A DNA stretch of 64,000 nt from Bin80 sp965220935 (lineage in GTDB: Bacteria > Bacteroidota > Rhodothermia > Rhodothermales > Bin80), in NCBI GenBank assembly GCA_965220935.1, contig OZ244857.1, positions 3,224,001 to 3,288,000 on the forward strand. Reading direction: 5' to 3'. The notes beneath the pieces were generated by a model, which made no database searches, was not told the origin of the DNA, and saw only the letters and a list, made by a program, of their open reading frames with translations. Positions 27,455 to 36,685 of the stretch are shown here, one piece after another (position 1 is the first letter of the stretch; each line of letters starts with the position of its first letter). A program made the translations under genes and the position numbers.

Positions 27455-29263
27455 GTGCGGGATCTTTCCGATGTGCGTGGATTGTACAAGGCAAAAGATG
27501 TGATTTTAAGAAGGGTTTCGTATCTTAAGACTATCTGTATTCTTCGCTCGGTCAAAATGATCCTTGATGGCTTGTATCTCGCCCGTTTTCTGGTCATGAA
27601 GGCCAGGATCTCAGTGATTCGGATTGGTCGGGAACATGCAGAATCGTCACATGAAATTGCCCCCCCCCCCATTTTTCTAGCGGTGCTTGCCGTTTTCTTC
27701 CTGCTTGGCTGTGACAGTGGTCTCACAGATCTGGAAACGATTGAGCGTTCTGCCGAGAGGGAACATGCAATCACGGGAGAGCGCCTAAACTTGAAGGCCA
27801 ACGGACTTGGGCATTTGATCACGCGGGAAACTTTGATCCTGAATCCAACAGGCTATACGCCGCTTGCAGCAGAGCTCAATCTGGAAACCACGCAACCCGT
27901 TCAGGTTGAACTGGAAATCGTAAGTCCTTATGAAGGGGAGGACCATCTTGTTCACCGATTTGAAGAACTCGCGTCATCGTTTACGCTTCCGATCCTTGGT
28001 CTCTACGCATCGCACCGTAATACCTTGCGGATTCGATTCTATGACAGTGGGAACCAGTTCTTGGGACAGGAGATCCGAAGGGTGGAGACGCCACCACTCA
28101 TCCCAGAGCTCCCAACCATTGAGGTTGTCGTCAATACTAGTCAAAAAAAATCGGGGATGAACCTTGTTTCTTTCGGCGGACTCATGCATCGTGGTGAATT
28201 CCCAAGAACTCCCTTCATGTTTGATCAATACGGACACATTCGGTGGTATGCCAATATGAATACCCATCCGACCCTCAATCGCTTGTTCTACGGTATTGCC
28301 GTGGAGCGATTCCAAAATGGCAATCTCTACTTTAATGACCTAAGCAGCGGGCGCTTCTTGATCGAGATGGATATGTTCGGTAGAGTGATCAAGGAATGGT
28401 CTTTGCCGGGGTACGAACTTCACCATAACCTGATTGAACTTCCCAACGGAAATTTGTTAGGTCTCGCAACGAAATACGGTATCTCTACCAATCAGGATTA
28501 TGTTCTGGAACTTGACCGAGAAACCGGAATCATCGTGACACAATGGGATCTGAGAGAATCACTGGATGTCCGTCGGCTTATATGGAGTACCAATCCCATA
28601 GACTGGTTTCATGGAAATGGTCTGGCCTATGACGAAGCACAGGATGCGATCATTGTGTCGGGACGTCATCAAGGTACCGTAAAGCTCACACGTGATAATG
28701 AAGTGATTTGGATTCTGGCCCCGCATCGAGGCTGGAATCATGCTGGGGATGGGACGGACTTAAAGACCAAGCTCCTGCACCCCCTAGACGCAAAGGGGAG
28801 ACCGATTACAGATCTGCGTGTTGTTGCAGGGCATAGTAATCATCCCGACTTCTCTTGGACATGGTTTCAACATGCCCCCAAGTTAACCCCACAGGGAACC
28901 CTGTTTTTATTTGATAATGGGAACAGACGAAATTACACGCAATTATTTAGGTATAGCAGAGCAGTAGAATATCGCATTGATGAGGAGGCCATGACGATCC
29001 AGCAGGTATGGGAATATGGCCGGGAACGCGGTCGTACAACCTATGCTGGAGCTGTATCCGATGTGGATTATCATCCAGAGGAGAATACAGTTGCCTTCAT
29101 GCCTGGGATTGTTTCTGAATATGGGCTCAGTGGGAAAATGATTGAGATTGATTATATGACGAAGAAGGTCGTCTACGAGGCGGTCCTGCGTAATGATGAT
29201 GTCTTCTCCTATTACCACATATTTGACCGCATCGAACGTCTGCCCATCTATCCATATCAATAA
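27455..29263 (+). CDS. Arylsulfotransferase (AssT-like) lipoprotein, start region carries a poly-C tract
   Basis: The body matches bacterial aryl-sulfate sulfotransferases, six-bladed beta-propeller enzymes that move sulfate between phenolic compounds outside the cytoplasm. An N-terminal beta domain (LNPTGYTPLAAELNLE) is followed by LPNGNLLGLATKYG, DWFHGNGLAYDE (family histidine), VIWILAPHRGW, FQHAPKLTPQGTLFLFDNG (the histidine expected to form the sulfohistidine intermediate) and RAVEYRIDEEAMTIQQVWEYG. The natural start is probably ATG 27651 (MKLPPPP, then IFLAVLAVFFLLGC lipobox). With the present 11 C this ATG runs into TAG after nine codons; 12 C would join it. The listed start is the longest in-frame opening and gives an un-signal-like leader. 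The LRR T9SS gene follows 92 bp downstream. Confidence 0.82.
   Translation: MRDLSDVRGLYKAKDVILRRVSYLKTICILRSVKMILDGLYLARFLVMKARISVIRIGREHAESSHEIAPPPIFLAVLAVFFLLGCDSGLTDLETIERSAEREHAITGERLNLKANGLGHLITRETLILNPTGYTPLAAELNLETTQPVQVELEIVSPYEGEDHLVHRFEELASSFTLPILGLYASHRNTLRIRFYDSGNQFLGQEIRRVETPPLIPELPTIEVVVNTSQKKSGMNLVSFGGLMHRGEFPRTPFMFDQYGHIRWYANMNTHPTLNRLFYGIAVERFQNGNLYFNDLSSGRFLIEMDMFGRVIKEWSLPGYELHHNLIELPNGNLLGLATKYGISTNQDYVLELDRETGIIVTQWDLRESLDVRRLIWSTNPIDWFHGNGLAYDEAQDAIIVSGRHQGTVKLTRDNEVIWILAPHRGWNHAGDGTDLKTKLLHPLDAKGRPITDLRVVAGHSNHPDFSWTWFQHAPKLTPQGTLFLFDNGNRRNYTQLFRYSRAVEYRIDEEAMTIQQVWEYGRERGRTTYAGAVSDVDYHPEENTVAFMPGIVSEYGLSGKMIEIDYMTKKVVYEAVLRNDDVFSYYHIFDRIERLPIYPYQ
27660..27670 (+). repeat. 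11-nt poly-C tract in the AssT-like signal peptide (candidate phase switch)
   Basis: The tract follows ATG AAA TTG directly. Eleven C gives MKLPPPPFF then TAG. Twelve (or nine) C puts ATG in frame with the hydrophobic core and the lipobox LLGC. The decayed paralogue at 15700 has LPSTIFLVAL at the same place, supporting a start just before this tract. Confidence 0.8.
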
Positions 29264-29355
29264 TGAACGATGCTCCATACAAGAAACCCTAGGTGGTTGC
29301 CGTCTCGTGCGATTGGGTTCCGTAGATCCATCGTTCCCGCTTTTCTTCTGGTTCC

Positions 29356-31623
29356 ATGTTCAATCTTGAGCATAGGATCGTGTGCTCATCTCACTTATTT
29401 CCAACGCTGAACATGTTGATGATTTCTTTCTTTTTGCTGGCATCTCTGCTTCCCGACACGAAAACGCCTCATTTTTTAGAGGAACGTTCGGGGATACATG
29501 CGCAAGGCGTATCTGAGCTCCATACCAGCGATACGGGTTTAGAGTCTTTATTTGAAACGCTGAAAATCTTTTATGAAGCCACCAACGGGGATGACTGGAG
29601 TTACGAGCTTTGTCCTACAAACTCGGAGTGGGACATCACGAAGGAGCCCCGTAGTATTTTCGATCTGTATTCGTGGTGCGGGCTCACCTTTAAGAATGAT
29701 GTGTTGACTCAAATCATTCTTCCAGGCAACAACTTGGTCGGTCCGTTTCCCCCCGTACTCAGTCGCCTGGGAGATCTGACACACTTGGACCTTGCGGGGA
29801 ATCAGTTGACTGGGAGTATTCCCCCGGAGGTGGGTCAGCTGAAAAATCTCACCTTTCTGGGCTTGACGAACAATCAGTTGAGTGGTCCCATTCCCCTGGA
29901 GCTCACCACACTGGATCAATTGGGCGCATTGTATCTGGGTCAAAATGAACTAAGTGGCCCTATTCCCCCAGAAATGGCGGATCTCCAACAGTTGACAATT
30001 CTGGCACTAGACGATAATCAACTGACCGGCACGTTTCCGGTTGAACTTACTACGATGGAGCAGTTGGGTGTTCTATCTCTGCACAGTAATCCATTAACGG
30101 GCCCAATTCCACCGGAAATCGGCAATCTTTCCAACTTATCGGATCTGGGTATTGGCTGGACTGAAATAACGGGCTCCATTCCGCCAGAACTCGCCAAGCT
30201 GAGCCAGTTGAAAAACCTGTGGTTCTTTCGTATGCCCTTGACGCGGGCGGATATTATTTTACTGGGAAAGATCCCCCTGGAGGAGCTTTATTTTCTAGGC
30301 ATCTCGTTTCCGGAGGGACTTCCGCCGGAAATCGGAAAGCTGACCAATTTACTCGACATAGACATGGTCTATGGACAACCAATTGGGACGATAACTGGCT
30401 CTATTCCGCCGGAACTTGGGAATTTGGTCAATCTGCAATCCCTTGATTTAATCGGGAATGACCTGACCGGACCCATTCCACCGGAACTTGGGAATTTGGT
30501 CAATCTGAAGTCCCTGCGTCTAAGTGGGAGTCTGACTGGCCCCATCCCTCCCGAACTCGGCAACCTTGTAAATCTGAGAGAACACCTGATTCTAGGCGGG
30601 AATCTGACCGGCTCCATTCCTCGCGAACTCGGGAATTTGGTCAACCTGGAAAGCCTTGGTCTATTCAGGAATGACCTGACCGGTCCAATTCCGACGGAAC
30701 TCGGCAACCTCAGAAATTTGCAATCACTAGTCTTGGGGAGAAATAATCTGACTGGAGCGATTCCCTCCGAACTAGGGAATCTGAGAAACCTAAGAAATCT
30801 CGGTCTTGCGATGAATCAACTGACTGGAGAAATTCCGTCTGAGCTTGGAAATCTCAGCAATCTGGAGTCTCTTAATCTTCGATTGAACCAGTTTATAGGC
30901 GCATTACCTAGAAGTTTTGTGCAACTCAAAAATCTTGATCGACTACGATTTGATTCAAATTCAGGTTTGTGTTCCCCTTCGGATCCAGAATTTCAAGACT
31001 GGTTGGGCACGATTGAAACTGTGGACGGGGATAGATGTAGCGTGGTATCGTTTTCTAGTGAAGTGAGCGATCAGTCGTATCCTGTCGGGCTCCCGATTCC
31101 CCCACTTAGGTTACCGGAGGTGGCGGGGGGTGCTCCTCCGATAGAATATACCCTCACCCTTTTGGATCTTCCTCTTGGGCTCAGTTACGATTCCTCTATC
31201 CGGACCATCAGCGGAACGCCGACGCAAATCACTCCTCCCGTACAGATAACGTACAAGGCCACGGATGTGAATGATACTCAGGATAGCTTGAAGTTTAGTA
31301 TCGAAGTCTATTCTTCGGTTGCTACGGAGCACGAAGCCCTGCCAGAGCAGTTCGCCTTGCGAACCAACTATCCAAATCCATTCCATCATACAACGCATCT
31401 CGTCATGGATCTTCCTCAGCCTGCACACATACAGGTGGAGGTCATGGACGTCATGGGGCGGCGTGTGATGCGGGTTCCACCCGTAAAGAGAAATGCAGGT
31501 TGGGAGCGGAAGATCGAGATCGATGGATCCTATCTTTCGGCGGGACTCTATCTGTACCGTGTGACCCTTGTGTCACCCAGCCACACGTCCATTCATGCTG
31601 GACATTTTACGCGAGTCCGATGA
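29356..31623 (+). CDS. Leucine-rich-repeat protein with Ig-like and T9SS sorting domains
   Basis: 755 residues; an alternative ATG at 29413 (MLMISFFLLASLLP) gives a shorter signal peptide. After the N-terminal cap (FYEATNGDDWSYELC) come about sixteen 24-residue plant-type repeats of the form LTGPIPPELGNLVNLxSLxL. A putative Ig/cadherin-like domain follows (about residues 580-660, DQSYPVGLPIPPLRLP ... ISGTPTQ). It ends with a T9SS type A sorting domain (TNYPNPFHHTTHLVMDLP ... GLYLYRVTL). It is probably surface-exposed and may bind carbohydrate or protein ligands. It shares architecture with the LRR gene at 13642, but here the AssT-like gene lies upstream instead of downstream. Co-transcription with that gene is plausible given the 92-bp gap. 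Confidence 0.9.
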   Translation: MFNLEHRIVCSSHLFPTLNMLMISFFLLASLLPDTKTPHFLEERSGIHAQGVSELHTSDTGLESLFETLKIFYEATNGDDWSYELCPTNSEWDITKEPRSIFDLYSWCGLTFKNDVLTQIILPGNNLVGPFPPVLSRLGDLTHLDLAGNQLTGSIPPEVGQLKNLTFLGLTNNQLSGPIPLELTTLDQLGALYLGQNELSGPIPPEMADLQQLTILALDDNQLTGTFPVELTTMEQLGVLSLHSNPLTGPIPPEIGNLSNLSDLGIGWTEITGSIPPELAKLSQLKNLWFFRMPLTRADIILLGKIPLEELYFLGISFPEGLPPEIGKLTNLLDIDMVYGQPIGTITGSIPPELGNLVNLQSLDLIGNDLTGPIPPELGNLVNLKSLRLSGSLTGPIPPELGNLVNLREHLILGGNLTGSIPRELGNLVNLESLGLFRNDLTGPIPTELGNLRNLQSLVLGRNNLTGAIPSELGNLRNLRNLGLAMNQLTGEIPSELGNLSNLESLNLRLNQFIGALPRSFVQLKNLDRLRFDSNSGLCSPSDPEFQDWLGTIETVDGDRCSVVSFSSEVSDQSYPVGLPIPPLRLPEVAGGAPPIEYTLTLLDLPLGLSYDSSIRTISGTPTQITPPVQITYKATDVNDTQDSLKFSIEVYSSVATEHEALPEQFALRTNYPNPFHHTTHLVMDLPQPAHIQVEVMDVMGRRVMRVPPVKRNAGWERKIEIDGSYLSAGLYLYRVTLVSPSHTSIHAGHFTRVR

Positions 31624-31795
31624 TTTGCCACTCGCTTCGCAGTCAAAGTAGCCTGATAGGTTTCTAACCCTACCTTCTCCCAGCACGCTCATCACTCATC
31701 ACCTCTTGAATGCGCAGATGCGGGTGGTTTACAACCCCCGCCTGTACAGCGATTGTGGAGGACCTACTCCCATCCCTGATACAGTTACGATACCT

Positions 31796-31984
31796 TTAGT
31801 CGGTTAAATCATTGCTTACCCCCAAATAGATTGACGTGGCACACATGGACAAGATCAGGATAAACCAATCGCAATGGATCCACCAGAGAAATTGTCTGTG
31901 AGCCGCCTCGAAAAAACCGTTGGGCCTAAGTTCAATCGGGGTAGGGAGCGATAAATCATAGCCTGCACTCACGTAGAGCTCCAT
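31796..31984 (-). CDS. Possible small membrane protein
   Basis: 62 codons with one hydrophobic segment (FLWWIHCDWFILILSMCATSIYLGV). I recognise no family. It starts 30 bp after the stop of another small membrane protein gene on the same strand, which is the main support for it being real. It could equally be a chance frame. Confidence 0.35.
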   Translation of the reverse strand: MELYVSAGYDLSLPTPIELRPNGFFEAAHRQFLWWIHCDWFILILSMCATSIYLGVSNDLTD

Positions 31985-32014
31985 GAACTACATGACCTCG
32001 CATTTAACATTGCA

Positions 32015-32317
32015 TCATGCACGCACCCATATAACAGCAATTAAAACAATCATCAATAAGGCTATAATCACGATGGTAATTTTGATAAACCACATTAAGA
32101 ATTTCTGACCCGCCTCCAAAGATTGGAGTGAGTCTTTTATTCCCGAGTACCGATCATACAAGACAATCTGAAATTTGTCCATCAAATCCACAGATGCCAT
32201 TAAGACCAATATCTTGACAAAAAATGACGGAGCCTTATGGGAAACGACTACTTTTAATAAGACATCCAGGGCCTCAACCCTGTTATCGTCTTGATCTGGA
32301 TTGACCCGTTCAGCCAT
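32015..32317 (-). CDS. Hypothetical tail-anchored-like membrane protein
   Basis: 100 codons. A polar N-terminus (MAERVNPDQDDNRVEALDVL) and an amphipathic middle precede one strong C-terminal membrane helix (FLMWFIKITIVIIALLMIVLIAVIW). No family is recognised. The following small frame at 31796-31984 may be co-transcribed. Confidence 0.5.
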   Translation of the reverse strand: MAERVNPDQDDNRVEALDVLLKVVVSHKAPSFFVKILVLMASVDLMDKFQIVLYDRYSGIKDSLQSLEAGQKFLMWFIKITIVIIALLMIVLIAVIWVRA

Positions 32318-32686
32318 GAAGATATGGCACTATGGTAGTCGTAGAGTTAAATTCAATACCCTTCATATTCAATCAAGTGAGTGTCATGATCAACGGAATT
32401 TTCCTATGCTTCTCGAACGGATATTAGGGCAAATATCGTAAATTACCTAAGAAATATCACAGGAGGAGAGTTTTCTAAGTGGTGGTAACCGATTCATGAT
32501 TCAAAGCGTGTTACGCACAAATCACGCATCTGTTTAAATGTTCAAAAATCTCCCTGATCTCTGCCACAATAAGGCATGAGTCATCAATCAATCCCTCAAG
32601 ATCTTCACCTTGTAGAACTCACATGTAGGTACTGATGAGATGACCTGTAACATTGCTAAATGATCCATTGATGTATTCATCCCGAT
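32318..32686. other. Intergenic region
   Basis: About 370 bp with no recognised gene or repeat. It probably holds promoters for the small minus-strand gene and for the AddB-like pseudogene. Confidence 0.4.
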
Positions 32687-34563
32687 ATGTTGACCCAGAA
32701 AAGTACGATCGTCGTTCTTGATCGACACAGTTATCTTACGAAACGCCTACAAATCGCCGCTCAGCGTAGGCATGGAACTCAGATCATGACGATGAATGAA
32801 CTCGCTGGTGGATTCGTGCAAACGGTCAGCACTTCATTTCTTCGCGGGATCATTCAGGAGGTATTGCCAAACACGGATCTTGGTAGTTTAAACGACATTA
32901 AAGATCTTCCCGGGTTTGTCGCAGCTGCGATGAATACAATCCATAAAGTTTGGCTCAGCGGCTTTGATCTCACGCAATCCCATCACCGAATACAAGAGAT
33001 TGCGCATCTCAATCGTGCCGTTTCTAAGCGGCTGCCGAGCTCTATGCTACCACCAGATGCTCTCATTGAGGCAGCATCAGCAAATATCAATCATGCCCCC
33101 AATATATTGGGTTCAGTGAGTTTTCTGGGTATGACAGAACTGCACCCCTGCTGGTGGCGATTGGTCGAAACTTTATCCGAACATGTACTCGTCACGTGGA
33201 ATGCAGGGCCAAGGCATATCCCCTCGCGCTTACCTTCAAGTTGTGAGATTCAATCGAACCCACCACAAAATCCATCCATCGTAGCGGTGAGTTGCTCTAC
33301 CCCGTTTCATGAATGTATTGAGGCCATGCGATGGGCATGAAACTTGGTTTCTAATCAACAGGTCTCCCCCTCAGATATTGCAATCGCTGCCACGGATACG
33401 AAGATCTATGACGATTTTTTCTTAACGCCAAGATAAGAATCTGATCTGCCTCTGTATTTTGCACATGGCGTGAATATGATCCATCGACCTCATGGACAGG
33501 CGGTCGTTGCCTTAGCTGATCTACTACTACGCGGAATTTCTTCCGATCGAATCCATCGTCTAGGTAGGCATCAACCATTTTTGACCGATGCACTCCAATC
33601 CCCGGGTCCAGCATGGTGGAGACTAACCCGCCAAATGAACGACTTTCACATGCTTTCTCAGAAACAAATACATCAGCGTGTGTCCAAACTTATCAATGCC
33701 AGTGAAACCTCAGATGATGAACCCCTATCCCTTATTCTCTCTCATATCAATCATAATGCTATCTACCGCTTAGACCAAAACCCTCAGTTGAGTCCAAAGG
33801 ATCGCATTGCAATGAAGCAATCATGGCTTCAATCTGGTGAAAACATCCTTGCGGGTGCAGCACTTCAACTGTGGACGAGTCTGCTTAACGTATCTCCCGC
33901 TGCATCCATTGAACAAGAAATACTCAAACTTTCCGTGCCTGAACCTCCAGAATTTTGCGAGCGTGTTGCTTGGATGCCGGCACAATCCCTTGCTGCTTCG
34001 CCAAGGCCTTATGTCCGACTTCTAGGACTCAATTCTTATCACTGGCCGCGCGAAAACATCAAAGATCTTCTCCTGACGGGTCCCGGCTTAGAGGATGCCA
34101 ATACCTTACTTGATCCTCTTCCCATTTCAGATGCCGATCAACGAGATTTTTCTACCATCTGCAAAACGACATCCAACACCATCATATGTTCTTTTGCTCG
34201 ATACGATGCCGATGGAAAAGTCCTTGGACACAGCCATCTCTTGCCTTCCCACCTTCTGCGTCATTCAACTAAAGAGTTTCGTCATTCCACCCCGCCACAT
34301 GCCATGAGTACATCGGAGTGGATGCTCGCTTCACCCACTCAATTCAAACACATCCCCGTGCCATTCCATGCCTTTTCATGTTGGACTAATTGGCAACATC
34401 ATCATATTACTGAACATGATGGCTTGATTCGGAAAAATCATCCCCTGATTCTTCATCTTTTGAAAAAGCCAGCATCTGCCACATCACTGACACGAATGCT
34501 TTGATCCCCGCTTGGGTTTGCGTGGCATTATGGCCTGAAATGGAGAGGAATTCAAACGTCTAT
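32687..34563 (+). pseudogene. AddB-like PD-(D/E)XK nuclease/helicase subunit, N-terminal part with nonsense codons
   Basis: The reading frame is continuous from 32687 to the IS1634-type insertion, except for three stop codons: TGA at 33338 (after EAMRWA), TAA near 33434 (after LTPR) and TGA at 34502 (after LTRML). The encoded protein resembles the double-strand break repair subunit AddB, an inactivated helicase fused to a nuclease: LGMTELHPCWWRLVE, ISPSDIAIAATD-type motif, YFAHG, GQAVVALADLLLRGISSDRI, and a C-terminal AVSCSTPFHECIEA. After 34502 the same frame reads SPLGFAWHYGLKWRG up to the IS. The protein continues at 38726 beyond two insertion sequences. The stops and insertions mean the gene is dead; loss would affect recombinational repair unless another system exists elsewhere. 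Confidence 0.75.
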
Positions 34564-36679
34564 CTGAAGTTAACCCTAAAAATCATCAGATTCACTGGGT
34601 TTAACGGGATTTTCCTCATTTTTCTTCCCTAATATCCGCTCATTTAGGGATATTTGGGGCATTTTTAGTGGATTTAGGGCTTATTTATCGATTTTTTGCA
34701 CTTTTTTTATGTAATTTAACCTGTCCATGTAAAAAGCCTGTATTTTTTGTGTTTTGTATCATTTTATGTCATATATTTAGGCATTATTATCCACTCACAA
34801 ATAATTTATCCTGTCTATGTATGTTGAACAAATACCCAATCGTAACTCCAAGCCAACTTGGCTCATTCGCGAATCCAAATGGATTGATGGCAAATCCGTT
34901 AAATTCACCGTCACCAATCTTACCCGTCTCCCCCAGGCTATCATTGATGGCATTCGCACCCTCTTGAAAGGTGGCACGGCGGTCAAATCCATCAAAGACG
35001 CCTTTGAGATTCGAAGTAGCAAACCCCACGGTCATGTGGCCGCAGTCCTGGGCATGATGACCCAACTCAAGATCCATGACCTGATTGCCCCAAAGAACTC
35101 ACGCTTTCGTCGCCTGGTGCTTGGGATGATTGCCGCCCGCGTGTTAGACCCGGCCAGCAAACTCCGGACCAGTACCATGCTCAATCCGCTGCCGATACCC
35201 TCAACTGAACCTCAAGTACGTTGATCAGGATGACTTGTATGAAGCCATGGATCAGCTGGCCAAGTGCAAAGCGGACATTGAGTGCACATTAGCCAAACGG
35301 CATTTGACAGAAGGGGGGATGGTGCTCTATGACGTCAGCAGTCGTTATGTGGAAGGGGAGAAAAATTTCTTCGCGGAGTTTGGCCATAACCGAGATAAGA
35401 AAAAAGGCAAAAAACAAGTCGTTTATGGGCTGATCACCGATGCAGAGGGACGCCCCGTCTCGGTAGAGGTCTTTCCAGGCAATACCGCCGATACTGCAAC
35501 GCTTGGATGTCAGATCACTAAGATTCAAGAGTCCTTTGGATTAAAGCATGTTATATTGGTTGGAGATCGGGGGTTATTGAAGCAGAAGCAGATTAAAGAG
35601 GAGATCATACCTGTGGGGCTGGATTGGATCACGGGTATGCAAAAGAGGGAGATCCGAAAGGTGGTAGATCACCAAGAAAAAGAGCAGCGGCGGGAAAAGG
35701 AAATGCGTGAGGTTATAGAGCAGAAGGAAATTCAGATGAGTTTGTTTGATCAGCAGAATCTGGTGGAACTAGAGTGTGATTTGTATCCAGATGAAACCCT
35801 GATTCTGTGCAAGAACCCCTTACAAGCGGCCAAGAGCAAGCAAACACGGGATGCATTGTTGGACAAAGCGGATGAGGGACTTAACAAGATTATCAAAGCC
35901 ATCACGGCGACGCCGTGCCGATTAAAAAACGAAGCCAAAATTGGCATGCGCGTCCAGAAGGTTGTGGGCAAACACAAATTAAAGAGGTTCTACAATCTGG
36001 GTGACATTAAGGAGGGGCATTTTACCTATAGCCGCAATGAACAAGCGATTAAAAAAGCCGAACTCTTGGACGGCGTGTATGCCATTGGGTCAAGTGTGAA
36101 AAAGACCCCCGAGACATTAGTCTCCGATTACAAGCGTTTATCTTCGGTAGAATGGGCATTTAGAACCATGAAATCCATGTCGTTGCGCGTACGCCCGATT
36201 CATCATCGGGTTATTGCGCATATCTTTTTATGTATGTTGGCCTATTATGTAGAGTACCACCTCCGTCAGAAGCTCGCGCCCATGTTGTTTGCAGAAGATG
36301 ATTTGCAACTCAAGAGAGCGCAAAGAAAAGACATGGTCTCGCCAGCCAAGCGCTCAGCCAAAGAGAAAGCGCAAAACAAGACGACATCAGATGGCGAAAC
36401 CAGTTATGAGTCGGTGATGAAAACTTTGTCTGGGTTAAGTCGTGTAGTGGGCGTTCCGAAAATCACAACCGATAATTCTCCCGAAGTGACCTTGTTTGAG
36501 GATTACAATCCGACCCAAATGAAGGCGCTAAAACTCCTGAATATCAAACTCTCCTGAGTGATCAGTTCGTCAGATTGAAGCGTCTTTCTGGCAGATAATC
36601 CTCCAGATTGTAGTCAAAAATTCTCAAATTTTCTGGAAATACTGGACCTTCTGGAAATTGAAAATAGGGTTAACTTCAG
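34564..36679 (+). mobile_element. IS1634-type insertion sequence
   Basis: 2116 bp with short inverted ends CTGAAGTTAACCCTA / TAGGGTTAACTTCAG. A 6-bp target duplication GTCTAT lies at 34558-34563 and 36680-36685. It interrupts the AddB-like gene. The transposase is frame-shifted. Confidence 0.88.
34817..36557 (+). pseudogene. IS1634-family transposase, frame-shifted
   Basis: Two frames, 34817-35224 and 35235-36557, together encode a transposase of the usual length (about 580 residues). The N-terminal part (MYVEQIPNRNSKPTWLIRES) includes LVLGMIAARVLDPASKL. The second part carries the DDE motifs: first Asp in VLYDVSSRYVEG, second in VGDRGLLK, and the Glu in SVEWAFRTMKSM. The break lies near 35195-35220, where the frame should join into LNLKYVDQDDLYEAMD. 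A one-base indel explains it. A programmed shift is not typical for this family, so I call the copy inactive. Confidence 0.85.
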
Positions 36680-36685
36680 GTCTAT

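Noticed and set aside
27316..27822. 168-codon minus-strand frame over the AssT-like gene start
   Set aside because: Overlaps the lipoprotein signal region of a recognisable gene on the other strand and has no family features.
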